Made by a program: the position numbers and the translations under genes. Below, piece by piece: positions 47,719 through 59,600 of a DNA stretch of 64,000 nucleotides. The DNA comes from Tenrec ecaudatus (lineage: Eukaryota; Chordata; Mammalia; Afrosoricida; Tenrecidae). The stretch's first letter is position 1. Each line of letters begins with the position of its first letter. The stretch is taken from positions 143,942,721-144,006,720 of the forward strand of contig NC_134530.1 of assembly GCF_050624435.1 (NCBI RefSeq). The letters run 5' to 3'. Under the pieces are notes generated by a model. The model searched no databases. It had not been told where the DNA came from and was given only the letters and a program-made list of their open reading frames with translations.

Positions 47719-48415
47719 CAGTGGTTCTCAACCCTCCTAATGTCGAGACCCTTTAATACAGTTCCTTGTGTTGTGGCTACCCTCAACCACAAAATTATTT
47801 TCATTGCTACTTCATAACTGTCATTTTGCTACTGTTATGAATCATCATGCAATCATCAAATACATCCTGACAGGCAGGATTGTATTTTCATTGTTACAAC
47901 TGGAACATAATTAAAGCAGAGTGATTAATCACAAAGCAGTATGTGATTGCCTTTCCGGCTCTAACGACCGCTCGGTGATCATGCCTCTCGCAAAGGATCT
48001 CCTTCACCCCGCTCCCGAAGGGGAGAAGAGAAAACACAGGGAGAAGCGCCTGGTGCAGAGAGAGCCCCAATTCCTACTCCATGGACGTCAAATGCCCAGG
48101 CTGCTATAAAATCACCACGGTCTTCAGCCATGCGCAAACAGTAGTTTTGTGTGCTGGCTGCTCTCCAGTCCTCTGTCAGCCGACAGGAGGGAAAGCAAGG
48201 CTCCCAGGACGCTCCTTCAGACGGAAGCAGCACTAAAGGACCCTGAGTCACGATGAGTGGGAAGCCATTCTAATAAACCCATTTTGGATAAAAAAAACCA
48301 ATATGTGATTATATATTGGGAAATATTTATGTGTTTTTCCGATGGTCTTAGCCGACCCCTATGAAAGGGTCATTCGACACCCAAAGGGGTCTCGACCCAC
48401 AGGTCCCGACCACTG
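47719..48415 (+). mobile_element. SPIN hAT transposon split by an RPS27 retrocopy
   Basis: Left end CAGTGGTTCTCAACCCTCCT at 47719 and right end near 48415. Flanked by an 8-base target-site duplication, GGCTAGGA (47711-47718) and GGCCGGGA (48416-48423), which differ at two bases. No transposase is present. The copy is interrupted at 47949-48301. Confidence 0.92.
47950..48297 (+). pseudogene. RPS27: RPS27 processed pseudogene inside SPIN
   Basis: Intronless copy of the 40S ribosomal protein S27 mRNA. It has a 5' leader starting CCTTTCCGG, a start codon at 47981 followed by [19 protein letters not shown], the zinc-finger part ([19 protein letters not shown] in a shifted frame), a stop at 48234-48236, a 3' UTR with AATAAA at 48272-48277, and a poly(A) tail. 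A direct repeat TATGTGATT flanks it (47940-47948 and 48302-48310). A 4-base AGAG expansion after KRLVQ shifts the frame, so it is not a functional gene. L1 machinery is the likely source. Confidence 0.93.
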
Positions 48416-48479
48416 GGCCGGGAGGAAGGCTCTGGGATATCCCTTCATGTAACTGTAGGCTATTCAGAAAACACTGTTG

Positions 48480-50420
48480 CCAGTGCTGTCCAGTGGGCTC
48501 AACTCAGAGCACGCTTAGCACGCACTGCCAGCCTCCCATCACTGCTCTGTCTGAGCACACTGTTGCAGCCACGGAATCGATCCACCTCATCGAAGATCTT
48601 CCTCTTTTGCAGGCCCTCTACTTTACCGACCTGGACGTCCTGCCCACCATCCCCATTGTTGAGAAGCAGCTTCCAAGACAGATTTGTTTGTTCTACCAGC
48701 AACCCGTGGTCCAGTCAACATTCTTTGCCAACCCCACGATTCTAATTCTCGGAGCCTTGTCACCGACGCCTTCCCTGCAGCTTGGCTTCCTCTTTCAGCG
48801 CTAGGGGTGCTCCATCACACGCCACCTCACGACATGGATGGATGCCGCCCAGTTCGTCTGGGACAATGACTCTGTGTGTTCCGTCCATCTTCTTTTGATC
48901 CTCCTTATGGCGTCCCATATGCTGCCCATGGACTCTTTCAGTTTTGCAGCTCGGGATTCGAACGTCTTTCTTCTCCAGTCCTTTCCGGAAGAGAAATACG
49001 GGGCATATTTTCCTAGCTCCAAGTCTTCTCACCTTCCATTGCAATTCTTTGTCTTCTCGAGCTGTCCTTTGAAATGTTCTGTTCCGCTCGCACGCTTCAT
49101 CATTCCCCCGGCTGCTTTAGCTTCTCTGTACTTAAGAGCAAGACTCGGAGTCTCTTGTCGCATCCTTTTTGACCTCGTCTTTCTTTCCTGTCTTTCTAAT
49201 GACCTTTGCTGTCTTCATGTCTGGTGGTTCTTGGTGCGATCTCACAGCTCATTGGGACTTCAGTTATTCGCCTGTGTTCAAGGCATCAGATTTGTTCTTG
49301 AATTTTTCTCTAAATTCAGACGGGATAGATTCAAGGTCTGATTTTGGGTCTCGTGGACTTCGTTCATTTTCTTCAACTTCAACCCGAGGGGCAATGAAGA
49401 GTCTCTTCCACAGTCGGCCCGGCCTTGTTTCGGCTGCTGAAGCTGAGCTTCTCCATCTGCTCTTCCTGCAGATGCTGTCAGTTTGATTCTTTTGAATTCC
49501 ACCTGGCCAGGTCCATGCCTATAGGAGGTGTTGGAAAAGGACATTTGGAATGAAGTCATTGGTCTTGCAAACTGAGCATACATTTTCCAGCTTCATTTCC
49601 ACCATCAAGATCCTGTTTTCCAGCGGCTGATCCTCTTTCTTTCCCACTTTTGCATTCCAATCAGCAGTGAATATCAGTGGCATGTTTAAGCAATTTCTTG
49701 ATTGCATGTTTAAACAATTTCAGATCTAAGAACTAGCAGCGTTCTTTAACTGTCATCCCTGGCTTTAGGAGTTGGTGCATACATGTGAATAACCGTTGTA
49801 CATGTATAGTTATTAGCCCATCACAGACTGCACTGCACTTCAAGCTAGATCTTAAAATGTTCTTTGTGATGACTAATTTGACCCATTCCTCTTAAATTTC
49901 CGGCATAGTCCTTCAAGATCATAACATTCAAAATGACCGATACCAGCAGTCCGTGTCCGCTCACTAATGTCTAGGGTGTCTATCTTTATCTGTTCCCTGT
50001 CATTTTGTGCCACTTCTGATTTTCCTGGAAGCATCCATCATCCACTCCACATTCAGATGATTAATGGGTGCTGGCAATTCTTCCTTCTCATTTGGAGTCA
50101 CGTCACTTCAGCGAAATAAAGGTCATGGAACTTGGCTCCACCATTAAGGCCAACTCTGAGAAGACAACTCTTCCCTGGTCCTATTTTGAGCATCTTCTAG
50201 CCTGAGGAATCATCGTCCAGCACTAAATCCAAGCACGTTCTGCTGCTATAGAGCAAGTTTTCAGAAGTTAATCCCTCCGAAGGGGACAGCCCAGTCCTCT
50301 GCCTCACCTGTTCTTACGCAGAAGCTATGTGAAAGCTGCTTAGCATGGGTGACCCTGCTGGTACTAGAGATATTGGCGGCTCCCCTGCACTTCAGGTGAA
50401 TGGCGATGCTAGCTCAGACT
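48480..50420 (-). mobile_element. BovB-like RTE LINE, endonuclease to pre-RT region
   Basis: Minus-strand peptide pieces in the correct order: ADWNAKVGKKEDQ and ADCGRDSSL...LKLKK (endonuclease domain), then IKRRWTEHTESL (linker before reverse transcriptase). The part from 48590 to 49720 is clear; the ends are uncertain. Frames are heavily broken. Confidence 0.75.
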
Positions 50421-50427
50421 AGGAGGC

Positions 50428-50909
50428 TGCGGTAGTTTATGGTGCAGTCTGGCCGATAAGCACAAGTAGGAATAACTGAAGGGCAGAGGGATAAATGGCT
50501 TGCTTGTTCTGTGCCTCAGTTTAAAGGGGTACACTACCTGTGGGATGCCTAGCCTGTGGACTGTGTCGCTGTAAGTTGAGGTCCCTTTAAGCCCACACGA
50601 TTGGAATGTTCCTCGCTGGAGCTGGGGACTGACAGTTGATGACAGCTGGGGACCTGCCTTGCTGTTTGCTGCCTGGGTATATATAGCCCAGCTCTCTCTA
50701 CAGAAGGGGACTGGCAACTGGCAGCTCTCAAAACTTGAAGGACTGCTAGTGTCTCACTGCTTTGTAATTTAACTGTTAATTTCTCGTATTATCTAGCTGT
50801 ATATAATTTAACGGTTCATTTCTTGAATTATATATCTATCTTTATAAATATATTTATATATAATTACTAGCAATCTGGTTTGTCTCTCTAGAGAACCCTG
50901 TCCAATACA
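50428..50909 (-). mobile_element. Possible LTR fossil, minus orientation
   Basis: On the minus strand it starts TGTATTGGACAGGGTTCTCT, like the element at 41066, and ends ...CA; about 480 bases. The flanking bases do not form a good direct repeat. Confidence 0.4.
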
Positions 50910-50934
50910 GAGTATTCGAAGAGCTGGGAACTGC

Positions 50935-51247
50935 CCAAAGAACAAACAAATCTGTCTTGGAAGAAGGCAAACAGAATGCTCCTTAGATGCAAGGTTGATG
51001 AGGCATCTTCTCATGTACTTTGGACATGATATCATGAAAGAGCAGTCCCTGGAAAGGAAATCATGCTTGGGAAAGAGGAGGGGCAACAAGAAAGAGGAAG
51101 ACTCTTGACAAACTGGATTGATGCCGTGACTGCAGTGATGGGCTTGGCCATGACAATGATTGTGGGGATGAAGCAGGGCCGGGCGGTCTTTCATTCTGTT
51201 GTTCACAGGGTCACTACGAATCAAAACCAACTCAATAGCACCCAAGG
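50935..51247 (+). mobile_element. BovB-like RTE LINE, 3' end of ORF2
   Basis: Encodes GQQERGRLLTNWIDAVT and QGRAVFHSVVHRVTTNQNQ, the typical end of RTE ORF2. Confidence 0.8.
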
Positions 51248-51329
51248 TCAGCTTCCAGCATCACAGCAACATGCAAGCTCCACAGTGTGACACACTGACA
51301 GATGAGCCGTGGCAAACCAGCTTCTGTGT

Positions 51330-51600
51330 GTGTGTGCTCTTGCTGTGGTTAAATGCCATCCAGTTGGTCCCAACCCATGGCAACCCAACCCACAACGGAA
51401 TAAAACTCGCCGGGCCCTGCGCTCTCCTCACAACTGTTCCTATGCGTGCGCCCGGTGGGTCAATCCATCTCGCCGAGGGCCCGCCTCTTTCTTGCTGCCC
51501 CTCTACTTTACTTCTCTGGGGACTGGTCCCTCGTGAAATGTCCAAAACCCGTGAGATGAAGTCTGCCCATCTTCACAGGCCACACCTCGAAGGAACTCCC
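51330..51600 (-). mobile_element. BovB-like RTE LINE, 3' fragment
   Basis: Antisense block with CCATCCAGTTGGTCCCAACC and CATCTCGCCGAGGGCCCGCC, close behind the oppositely oriented fragment at 50935-51247. Confidence 0.65.
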
Positions 51601-51604
51601 AGTT

Positions 51605-52320
51605 TCAGCTGACGGGCTGCTCCCAGCAGATTGGGTCATGGACACGATCGCACTGTTCTAGCTCTGATCACAGGGGTGACTCTATTCTACCTGCCCGACC
51701 ACTGAGAATCATGGTCGAGCCAAGTGGACACACCTTAACGATCACAAAGTCGACTCGTGCAGAGGGCGCAGCAATGGCTGGAGACCTAAGAACAATGATG
51801 AGACTGTGGAGAGACCCAGCAGTGTCTCATTCCGTGGTGCGTAGGCTTGTTACCAGCCAAAGCTGACTGGAAGGCTCCTGGAAACATCACCGAGACATTG
51901 AGCTTCCAGCTCAGGACTTGGCCAGTGATAGGTACTGGTTTATGAAGATAACGTTCCATTCAGCTTTGTATGGAACAGGACAGGTTGAGGCCACGTGACC
52001 TGCAAAGCCACCCCGTTTCCTATCTGACCTCTGTGACAGAAGATGCTGGCCGAACCCTGCTCTGCGTACAGACACGCCCATTTCAATCAGATTGACATTA
52101 TTTGTTCCAGTTATCGGAGTTTTCTTTCCCTTTTGTTTTCAGCGTTTCTGTCTTTCGGAGCTTGTTTTCAAGTTTAACGGATGTTCAGCTTAACTTTTAC
52201 ATTATCTGGTTCTGAAACCGCTCCCTTTGCTACAATTTTATCTCACCAGTGTTATCTTTTTAAAGGAGCCATTTATTAACCAGTGTTAATGTGACTCCTC
52301 TGGACGCCCTTCTATTTAAT
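51605..52320. other. Intergenic, nothing firmly recognised
   Basis: A stretch near 51730-51860 may be another RTE piece, but I cannot support it. From 52320 rightward it is the 3' flank of GSTM copy B. Confidence 0.35.
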
Positions 52321-52902
52321 AACTGCAGGAAGTGCACTGCAGGCAGCGACCATCTGTAATAAGGTTGTTCTCCCAAACTTCTCTCTGCTGGGGACCAAGG
52401 CTCGAAGGGTGTGACACAGACTGACCACGGTCTGAGGACTCTGCTTCCTCAGCTGGTTCTGAGTCCTGCTCCTGGTAGATGGAGGGAATAAAGGCCACCG
52501 CCTCCTGAACAGCTAGATCTGACCAATTTGGTCCAACAAAGTCAGTCTGCCCAATTCAGGTCAAGGAGTCCAATCAGTAACTAGAGAGAACCAATGCCGT
52601 CTTCTCCCAGACATGCTGGGCTTCAATCTCGGGCCTTCATTGTAGACCGCCATGGGCTCAGAGCCATTGCCAGATCTCCAAATCCCATTCATGACTGGAG
52701 AGATCTCCAAGAACTTCCCCAGGACTGTTCTTTCAAGTTACCAATTTCCACTCCACATTTACTGAGGACCAGGCACTGTGATGGGCATCAGACATAAACA
52801 GTTCAATGAGATGTGAATGCTCTCCTTAATGAATTGATGCTCCAGATAGGTGAAAGCCAAGGTGAATGACAATGACACGAGATTGGGATGCATTCTGTTA
52901 AC

Positions 52903-52908
52903 TTTATT
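52903..52908 (-). terminator. GSTM: Polyadenylation signal of GSTM copy B
   Basis: AATAAA on the minus strand (TTTATT on the plus), about 775 bases after the stop of exon 8. A G-rich (on the plus strand) homopolymer run lies just to its right. Confidence 0.5.
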
Positions 52909-52914
52909 GTGAGA

Positions 52915-52932
52915 ACGGGGGGGGGGGGGGGT
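52915..52932. repeat. Poly(G) run
   Basis: About 17 Gs close to the poly(A) signal of GSTM copy B. Confidence 0.9.
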
Positions 52933-53682
52933 AATCAGAATCAGCGAGAGTGTCCAGGATGTAACACCCCTGCAGCCTGCTCAGTCCCCTCCTCACAGTT
53001 CCAGTGCTCACAGAAGCACGGGCACAGGGCCTCATGGACTTGATGGAAGCTGAACGAAGTTCCCAGTCACAGACGCCCTTCTGTGGGGACCCCATGGTGA
53101 GCAACAAAGGGGTATGGAGACTGGGCAGAAATGAGCAAGAACTCTTATAACGCTGGTCCTTACTCCCCCATCCCCAGAGTCCCCTCAGGCCCTGCCCAGG
53201 ACACCATAAGCAATAGGACACCTGCTCTCCTAACCACCACCACCAGCAGCCCGTTATCTCTGCATCCAGGGAGCGGAGAGGACAGACTCAGCAAGTGTGG
53301 CCCCGCCCTTCCCCGGGAGTAGGCGGGGCTGGGGCAGGGCCTGAAGAAGCACTGCTTGCACAGCATCCTGAGCGGGCAGCTCAGGATGAGCCCTGCAAAC
53401 ATGGGTTGGTGCTACTTCCCTGAGCAGAAATGGCATCAGGGAAGGGCCAGCAGCTTGGCTTCCCTGCAGGGACAAGGGATGGGGGGTGGGGTGAGGGACC
53501 GGCTGAAGGGAAGTGGGAGCTGGGGCTTTAGAGGGTCTCGATCCCATGGGGTTGGGCAAGGGCCTAGGGAGGAGCAGCGAGTGATCAGGGGTCAGGTAGG
53601 AATGGGCTGGTACTGGGAAGCTGGTGTTCCTGGGCAGCAGGTACAGGGCTGGCACCTTTTCCTTCTCCTGGGTTTCCAGGCC

Positions 53683-56600
53683 CTACTTATTGCCCCAGAG
53701 AGCCTCCCTGCCAAAGACAGGGTGTGGGAGGAAGTTGCTGGACTTCATGTAGGCAGAAATCTTCTTCAGGCCCTGAGGGTGAGAAAGACAAGGTCCGGTT
53801 TGCTGCCTGTGAAGTACCTAGTAAAAGCTCAAACTATAGCACGATATCATCAACATCACATGCTTAAGATCATCCAACAACAGTTGTAGCAGTCCATGTA
53901 CAGGGAGATACCACAGGTTCACGGTCGATTCAGAAGGGGATGTGGAACAAGGAAAGGAAATTATTGCTCTTGTCAGATGGGTCTTGGCTCAAAGCAGAGA
54001 CTATCGGAAGGGCGTCTACTTGTGTTTTCCTGACTACACCAAAGCATTCAACCATGTGCATTACAACAATCTGTAGACAGCCTTGAGAAGAATGGGAATT
54101 CCGGAACACTGCATTGCGCTCATTTGGAACTTGTACATGTTGTGTGAATGGACCAGAGGGATCCTGCATGGTTGAACATCAGAAAGGGTGTGTATCAGGG
54201 CTGTTTCCACTCACCATGCTTATTAAATTTGTCTGCTGAGCAAATCATCAGAGAAGCTGGATTATATGGCACCAGGATCGGAGGAAGGTTTATTAACAAC
54301 CCAAGATATGCAGGTGACACTACCTCGCTTGCTGACAGTGACGATAGTTGAAATACTTGCTGCTAAAGACCAAGGACTGCAGCCTTCAGTGTGGGTCACA
54401 GCTCAACGTAAGAAAACCCAAATCCCCACAACTGGACCAATAACTAACATCGAGGTAAATGGAGAAAAGGTTAAAGCTGTCAAGGATGTTGTCTTGCTTG
54501 GATCCACAATCCATGCACATGGAAGCAGCGGTCAGGAGATCAAAGGACGTGTTGCACTAGGCGACTCTGCTGCACGAGACCTCCTTGGAGTTCTGAAGAT
54601 CAAGGGTGTTTCTTTGAGGACTAAGGTGAGCCTGACCCAAGCCATGGTGGTCTCCATGGCATCACATGCATGTGAGAGCTGGGCACTGAATAAGGAAGAG
54701 TGGAGAAACAGATGCTTTGGAGTGGGGTGGTGCAGGATACTGAAAGTTCAATGGCTGGCTAAAAGGACAAATGGATTTGATTTGAAGATGTAAGAGCAGA
54801 GTGCTCCTTGGAGGCAAGAATGATGAAACTCTGTCTTGTTGGACATGTTGTCCTAAGAGACCACTCCCTCCAGAAGGAGGACCATGTTTCATAAAGCAGA
54901 GGGACATGGAAAAAGAGGGAGACCTTCAAGAGGCTGCAACAGTGGGCTCTAGCAGAGGAACGATTGTGAGGATGGGGCAGGGTGGTGCACAGGGTTGCCA
55001 TGGGTCACAACTGACTTGATGGCACCTAACAATAACAACAACAAGCACTCATGGGTTACTATGAGTCTGAATGGACTCAATGACAGTAGAGCATGTATTA
55101 GGACTTTCTCCTTATGGATGAAATATTGATCTTTTATTTTTCCCTATATGTTGTCTAGTATAATGTCTTATATTCCTTATATATTGCTCTAATAAAAAAG
55201 CCTTTGAATTAAAAATAAGAATCTAGTAAAAGAACTCTTTCTTTAAAAACCATCTCTTATCCCAACAGGAGTGCCCTCTAGGGAGACCCTGCAGTGCTGG
55301 GAAGCTGGCATCCACCAGAGATGACGACATGGTGCTGTGGCTCATGGCATCAAGTCAGTGCCCACTCAACAGGGACCCCATGTGCAACAGGACAGAGCAC
55401 TGCCTGGCCCTGCACTGACATCACAGCTGTCATGTTTGGGCCCACGGTCACCGCCACTGGGTCGATCCCTCTGGCTTAGGCTGTTCTGTTTCTCACTGAC
55501 CTACTTTACCCAGCACCACGGCCCCCTCCAGAGACACAAGCCCATCATCCTCGCTTTTAAAAGCACATTCTGCCTGTACATTCCTCTGCGAGTCCATGAT
55601 AAATACAGCTAATATTCTTCACCATGATTCAATCCCATCGATTCTTCTCGGGCCTTCCTTAGTCACTGCCCACCTTTTCCATGCAGGTGAGGCCATTGAC
55701 CATGCCATAGCTTGAGCCAGTGGCACCGAGATCCTCAGAAAGTGCCATCTTCACTCTTTCCCTCTTGAGAGACGTCTTTGCACCATGCATGCCCAGGGAG
55801 AGTCATTTGCTTTCTTGCCTAGTGCTTGCTGGATCCTTGGTTGTGGATCCAAGAACATGAAAGGCTTGAAAAGCCTGATGTTTTCTGCTTTTAGCAATGA
55901 TGCTGCTGTTTATTTGCCCACTTGTTTCCTTAACAGTGAGGTGCAACTCATACCGAGGCTGTAGTCTTTGGTCCACATCAGCAACTGCTCCAGGTCCTCT
56001 TCGCTTCCAGCAAGCAAGGCTGTGTTCAACATCACTGCAGTTTCTGCGGCATTGTTCCTGAGCAGGGAACAAAATTTCACAGGCACATGCTGTTCCTTTA
56101 AACTGGCCCTCACAAAAAATGAGCTTTGAGTGAAACTGCTTTCATGAAAAAATTCACTGTGACCAGAAAGCCCCACCCCAGGGGACACCACTGAGTGCAC
56201 TGACTCAGAGCGAATCGCTTGATGCTCATCTAGCGGGAAAACGTGACCGATGAAAGCTCTGTCCAGTGGAGCCTTTTCCAGTTTGGGGGTGCCCCTTCGT
56301 TTGTAATGCTGCTACCTTATTTCGGTTACCTTTTATCCTATTTTCACTTTCATGTGATATTGATGATGTTGTTCTGTTAAATCACCTTCGTCAGCAGTGG
56401 GCACAGAAATGGATCTCTCCGATTGGTTGGCAGGGAGCTGACTTCCAAGCAGTTTGCCACAGACAAGGGAGTGCTTCGGCTTGCTCAGGCATTGCAGTTG
56501 GTTTTCTGCCAACCCCTGCCTGCAGCCTTGTCTGCACCCATTCCTTCAGAGCAGCCGGATTCTTGAATATGCTACACGTCTGATTGTCAACCACTTCTTT

Positions 56601-59600
56601 TTGAGTCCCGTCACTGTGTATTGTTTCCATCTTCTTTTGATGCATTCTGTCTCATTGTCTAGTTTGCCCATTGAATCTCTCAAGATTGGACTCGAGGTTT
56701 GGAATTTCCCTTCAATTCTTTCCGTTGCAGAGGTGTTGGGTGTGTCCTTCCCTCTTGGGTTTCTGCCTCCAGGTCGTTGCACACTTTATTACAAATCTTT
56801 GTCTTAAGCTGTCCGTTGGGATTTTTGTGTTCAGTTGTTTTCTTTTTTTTTAGTTGGGGGGAGGAAGCATCCAGGATCTGGGGGAAAGCTGTGCTCTTCA
56901 GTTGTTTTCTTTCATCATCTCTTCCACTTGCGTATGCTACTTCATGTTCAAAAGCAAATGTCAGAGTCGCTTTCTACACCCATTTTGGCCTCTCCCCACC
57001 CCCACACCCCCCCACGAGTAAATTAGGAGCCGGAAAGTTTGCTATGTTCACATCACTAAGGTCAACTCCACTTGGAGGAAGTTCTGCCCTGGGCGGATTT
57101 TTGATGGCCTCAAACCTCAGGGGCTCAACATCTGGGACCCTAGCAGACAGCGTTCCCCTGTGCGCCATAAGGTTTTCAGTGGCTGGTGTCTCAGAAGTCG
57201 CCTGTCTCAGTGGGCACACCGTGAGGGTCCTGATGGCTGTGAGACGCCGTTGTCACACTGCAGCGTCCATCGCTGTATGAGAAGCGGGCCAGTGAGTGGT
57301 AGAGAGATTATGACCCAGCATGAGAACGGGACCTGGGAGTGGACTTCGAGCTTGCACTTCCTTCAGCCCTCATGACTAACAATTAGCTCCCCGAAGAATA
57401 GAGCCACGTGCTACCACCACTGGTCTGTCAGTCTGTCATGCTGGGGAAGCAACAGCAGTCAGCGAACGGGCTTGGGGATAGAAATAAAGTGGGAGGTCAC
57501 TTGATAGGACTTTGTCAAGCCAGCAACTTGTGTTCACCACACAGAAGGCGGCTAGATGCATGGGCCTCTCCAGATGGAACACGGAGACCAGATCGACTAC
57601 ATCGGTGGGAAAACACAATGGAGAAGCTCAATAGCTAAAACCAGACCAGGGGCCGACTGTGGGACAGGCCATCAATTGCTCATATGTAAGGTCAGGATGA
57701 AGCTGATGAAAATGAAAAATTTTGACAGGAGCCAAAATATTACCTTGAGGATGGCACCTGGGTTTTGAGAACATCTCAAGAACAGATGTGAAGCAAAAGG
57801 TCATTAAAGACAGGAACGACATATCCAGGTGGATGCCCGAAGAGACTCTGAAACTTGCTCTTAATTGGAGAGCAGCTAAAGCAAATGGAAGAGAGGATGA
57901 AGTCAAGGAGCTGAACAGAGAACTTCACAGGGTGGCTCTGGAGGACGAAGGCAAACATTACAGTGGAATGCGTCAGGGCCTAGAATGAGAGAACCCAAGG
58001 GGAGAACATGCTCAGCACATCTGACACCGAAAGAGCTCAAGAAATTCAAGCCTCCAATTGCAGTTTTGGGAGATTCTAAATTGAATGATGCAGGAAGCTT
58101 CACAAGAAGATGGAAAAACACAGACACTGGACCAGAAAGAACTAGTGGACCGTCCACCATTCAGGAGGTAGCATGTGAGCAAGGACCAATGGAGTTCAGG
58201 GAAGAAAGGCAAACTCCAGCAAGTGACAGAACACTAACTGAATTGTTTCAGAAAATGGAAGACGCCCTGGAAGCACTCACTCGTCTATGCCAGGACATGT
58301 GCTTGGAAGAAATCTATATTTGTGCTAATTCCAACGAAAGGTGACCCAACAGAACGCTCACACTAGAGAAGGATGTCACTGAAATCTCAGACAAGTAGAA
58401 TTGTGCTTAAGATCACCCAGCAGTGCATTGACAGGGCGTTGTCGGTTCAGGCCAGATTCAGAAGAGGATGTCGAACAGGGGATAGTATTTCTGATATCAG
58501 AAAGAACTTAACTCAAAGCAGAGAACATCAGAAATATAGTTACTTGTGGTTCATTGGCCACGCCAAGGCTCTCGACTGTGGACCGTAATAAAATGTGGCT
58601 AGCCATGAGCAGAATGGGAATTCCGGAACATGTCGTTGTGCCATGTGGAACTTGTTCCTGGATCAAGAGGTAGCTGTAGGAACCGAACAAGGAAATATCT
58701 CATGGTTTAAAATAAAGAAAGGTGAAGCATGTGAGTCAGGGTTGTATCTTCTCACCACATGTGGTCAATCGGTGTGCTGAGCAAATCACCAGAGAGGCTA
58801 GATCATATGCAGAAGAATGCGGCATCAGGATTGGAGGGAAGCTTATTAGCAACCTGTGGGTATGCTGCGGACACCACCTTGCTTGCTGAAAGTGAGGATC
58901 GAAGCACTTGCTGACAAAGTGTGGACTACTATTTCAGTATGGATTACAACTCAGTGTAAGAAGACCCCCTCCCCACACTATCATGATCCGAATCCTACTT
59001 TGCAAGAATGGCCAGAGCAGAGGCTGTACACTGGTGCAGATAGGAGCTGGAAGCACAGGGAATCCAGGGCGGATGATACCTTATACCTTCAGGACCAAAG
59101 GTGTGAGGGGCAATCCTGGGAGGGTAGATGGAGAGTGGGTTGGAAAGAGGGAACCGATTACAAGGATCTACCTGTGATCTCCTCCCTGGGGGACGGACAA
59201 CAGAAAAGGGGGTGAAGGGAGACGTTGGACAGGGCAGGATGTGACAAAATAATAATTAATAAATTATCAAGGGCTCATGAGGGAGGGGGGAGTAGAGAGG
59301 GAGGGAAAAAAAAGAGGAGCTGATGCCAAGGACTTAAGTGGAGAGCAAATGCTTTGAAAATGATGAGGGCAATGAATGTATAGATGTGCTTTACACAATT
59401 GATATGTATGTATGGATTGTGATAAGAGTTGTATGAGCTCCTAATAAAACGATTAAAAAAAAAGAAGGCCCTAATCCTCAGAGCTGGACCAGTAGGTAAC
59501 ATGGTGGTAAATGGGGAAAGGTTGGGGTTATGAAGGATTTTGTCTTACTGGGACCCACAATCAATGCTCCCGGAAGCAGCAGTGAAGGGATCAATAGTTG

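Noticed and set aside
53683-53772. Exon 8 of copy B as an orphan exon of a lost GSTM gene
   Set aside because: Phase, strand and length fit the exon 7 at 62530, and the intervening 8.8 kb is explained by repeat insertion plus the shared intron 7 tract.
54266-54793. Open reverse transcriptase frame of 175 codons as a possible active LINE
   Set aside because: Only part of RT, catalytic box altered to YAGD, and both flanks are broken.
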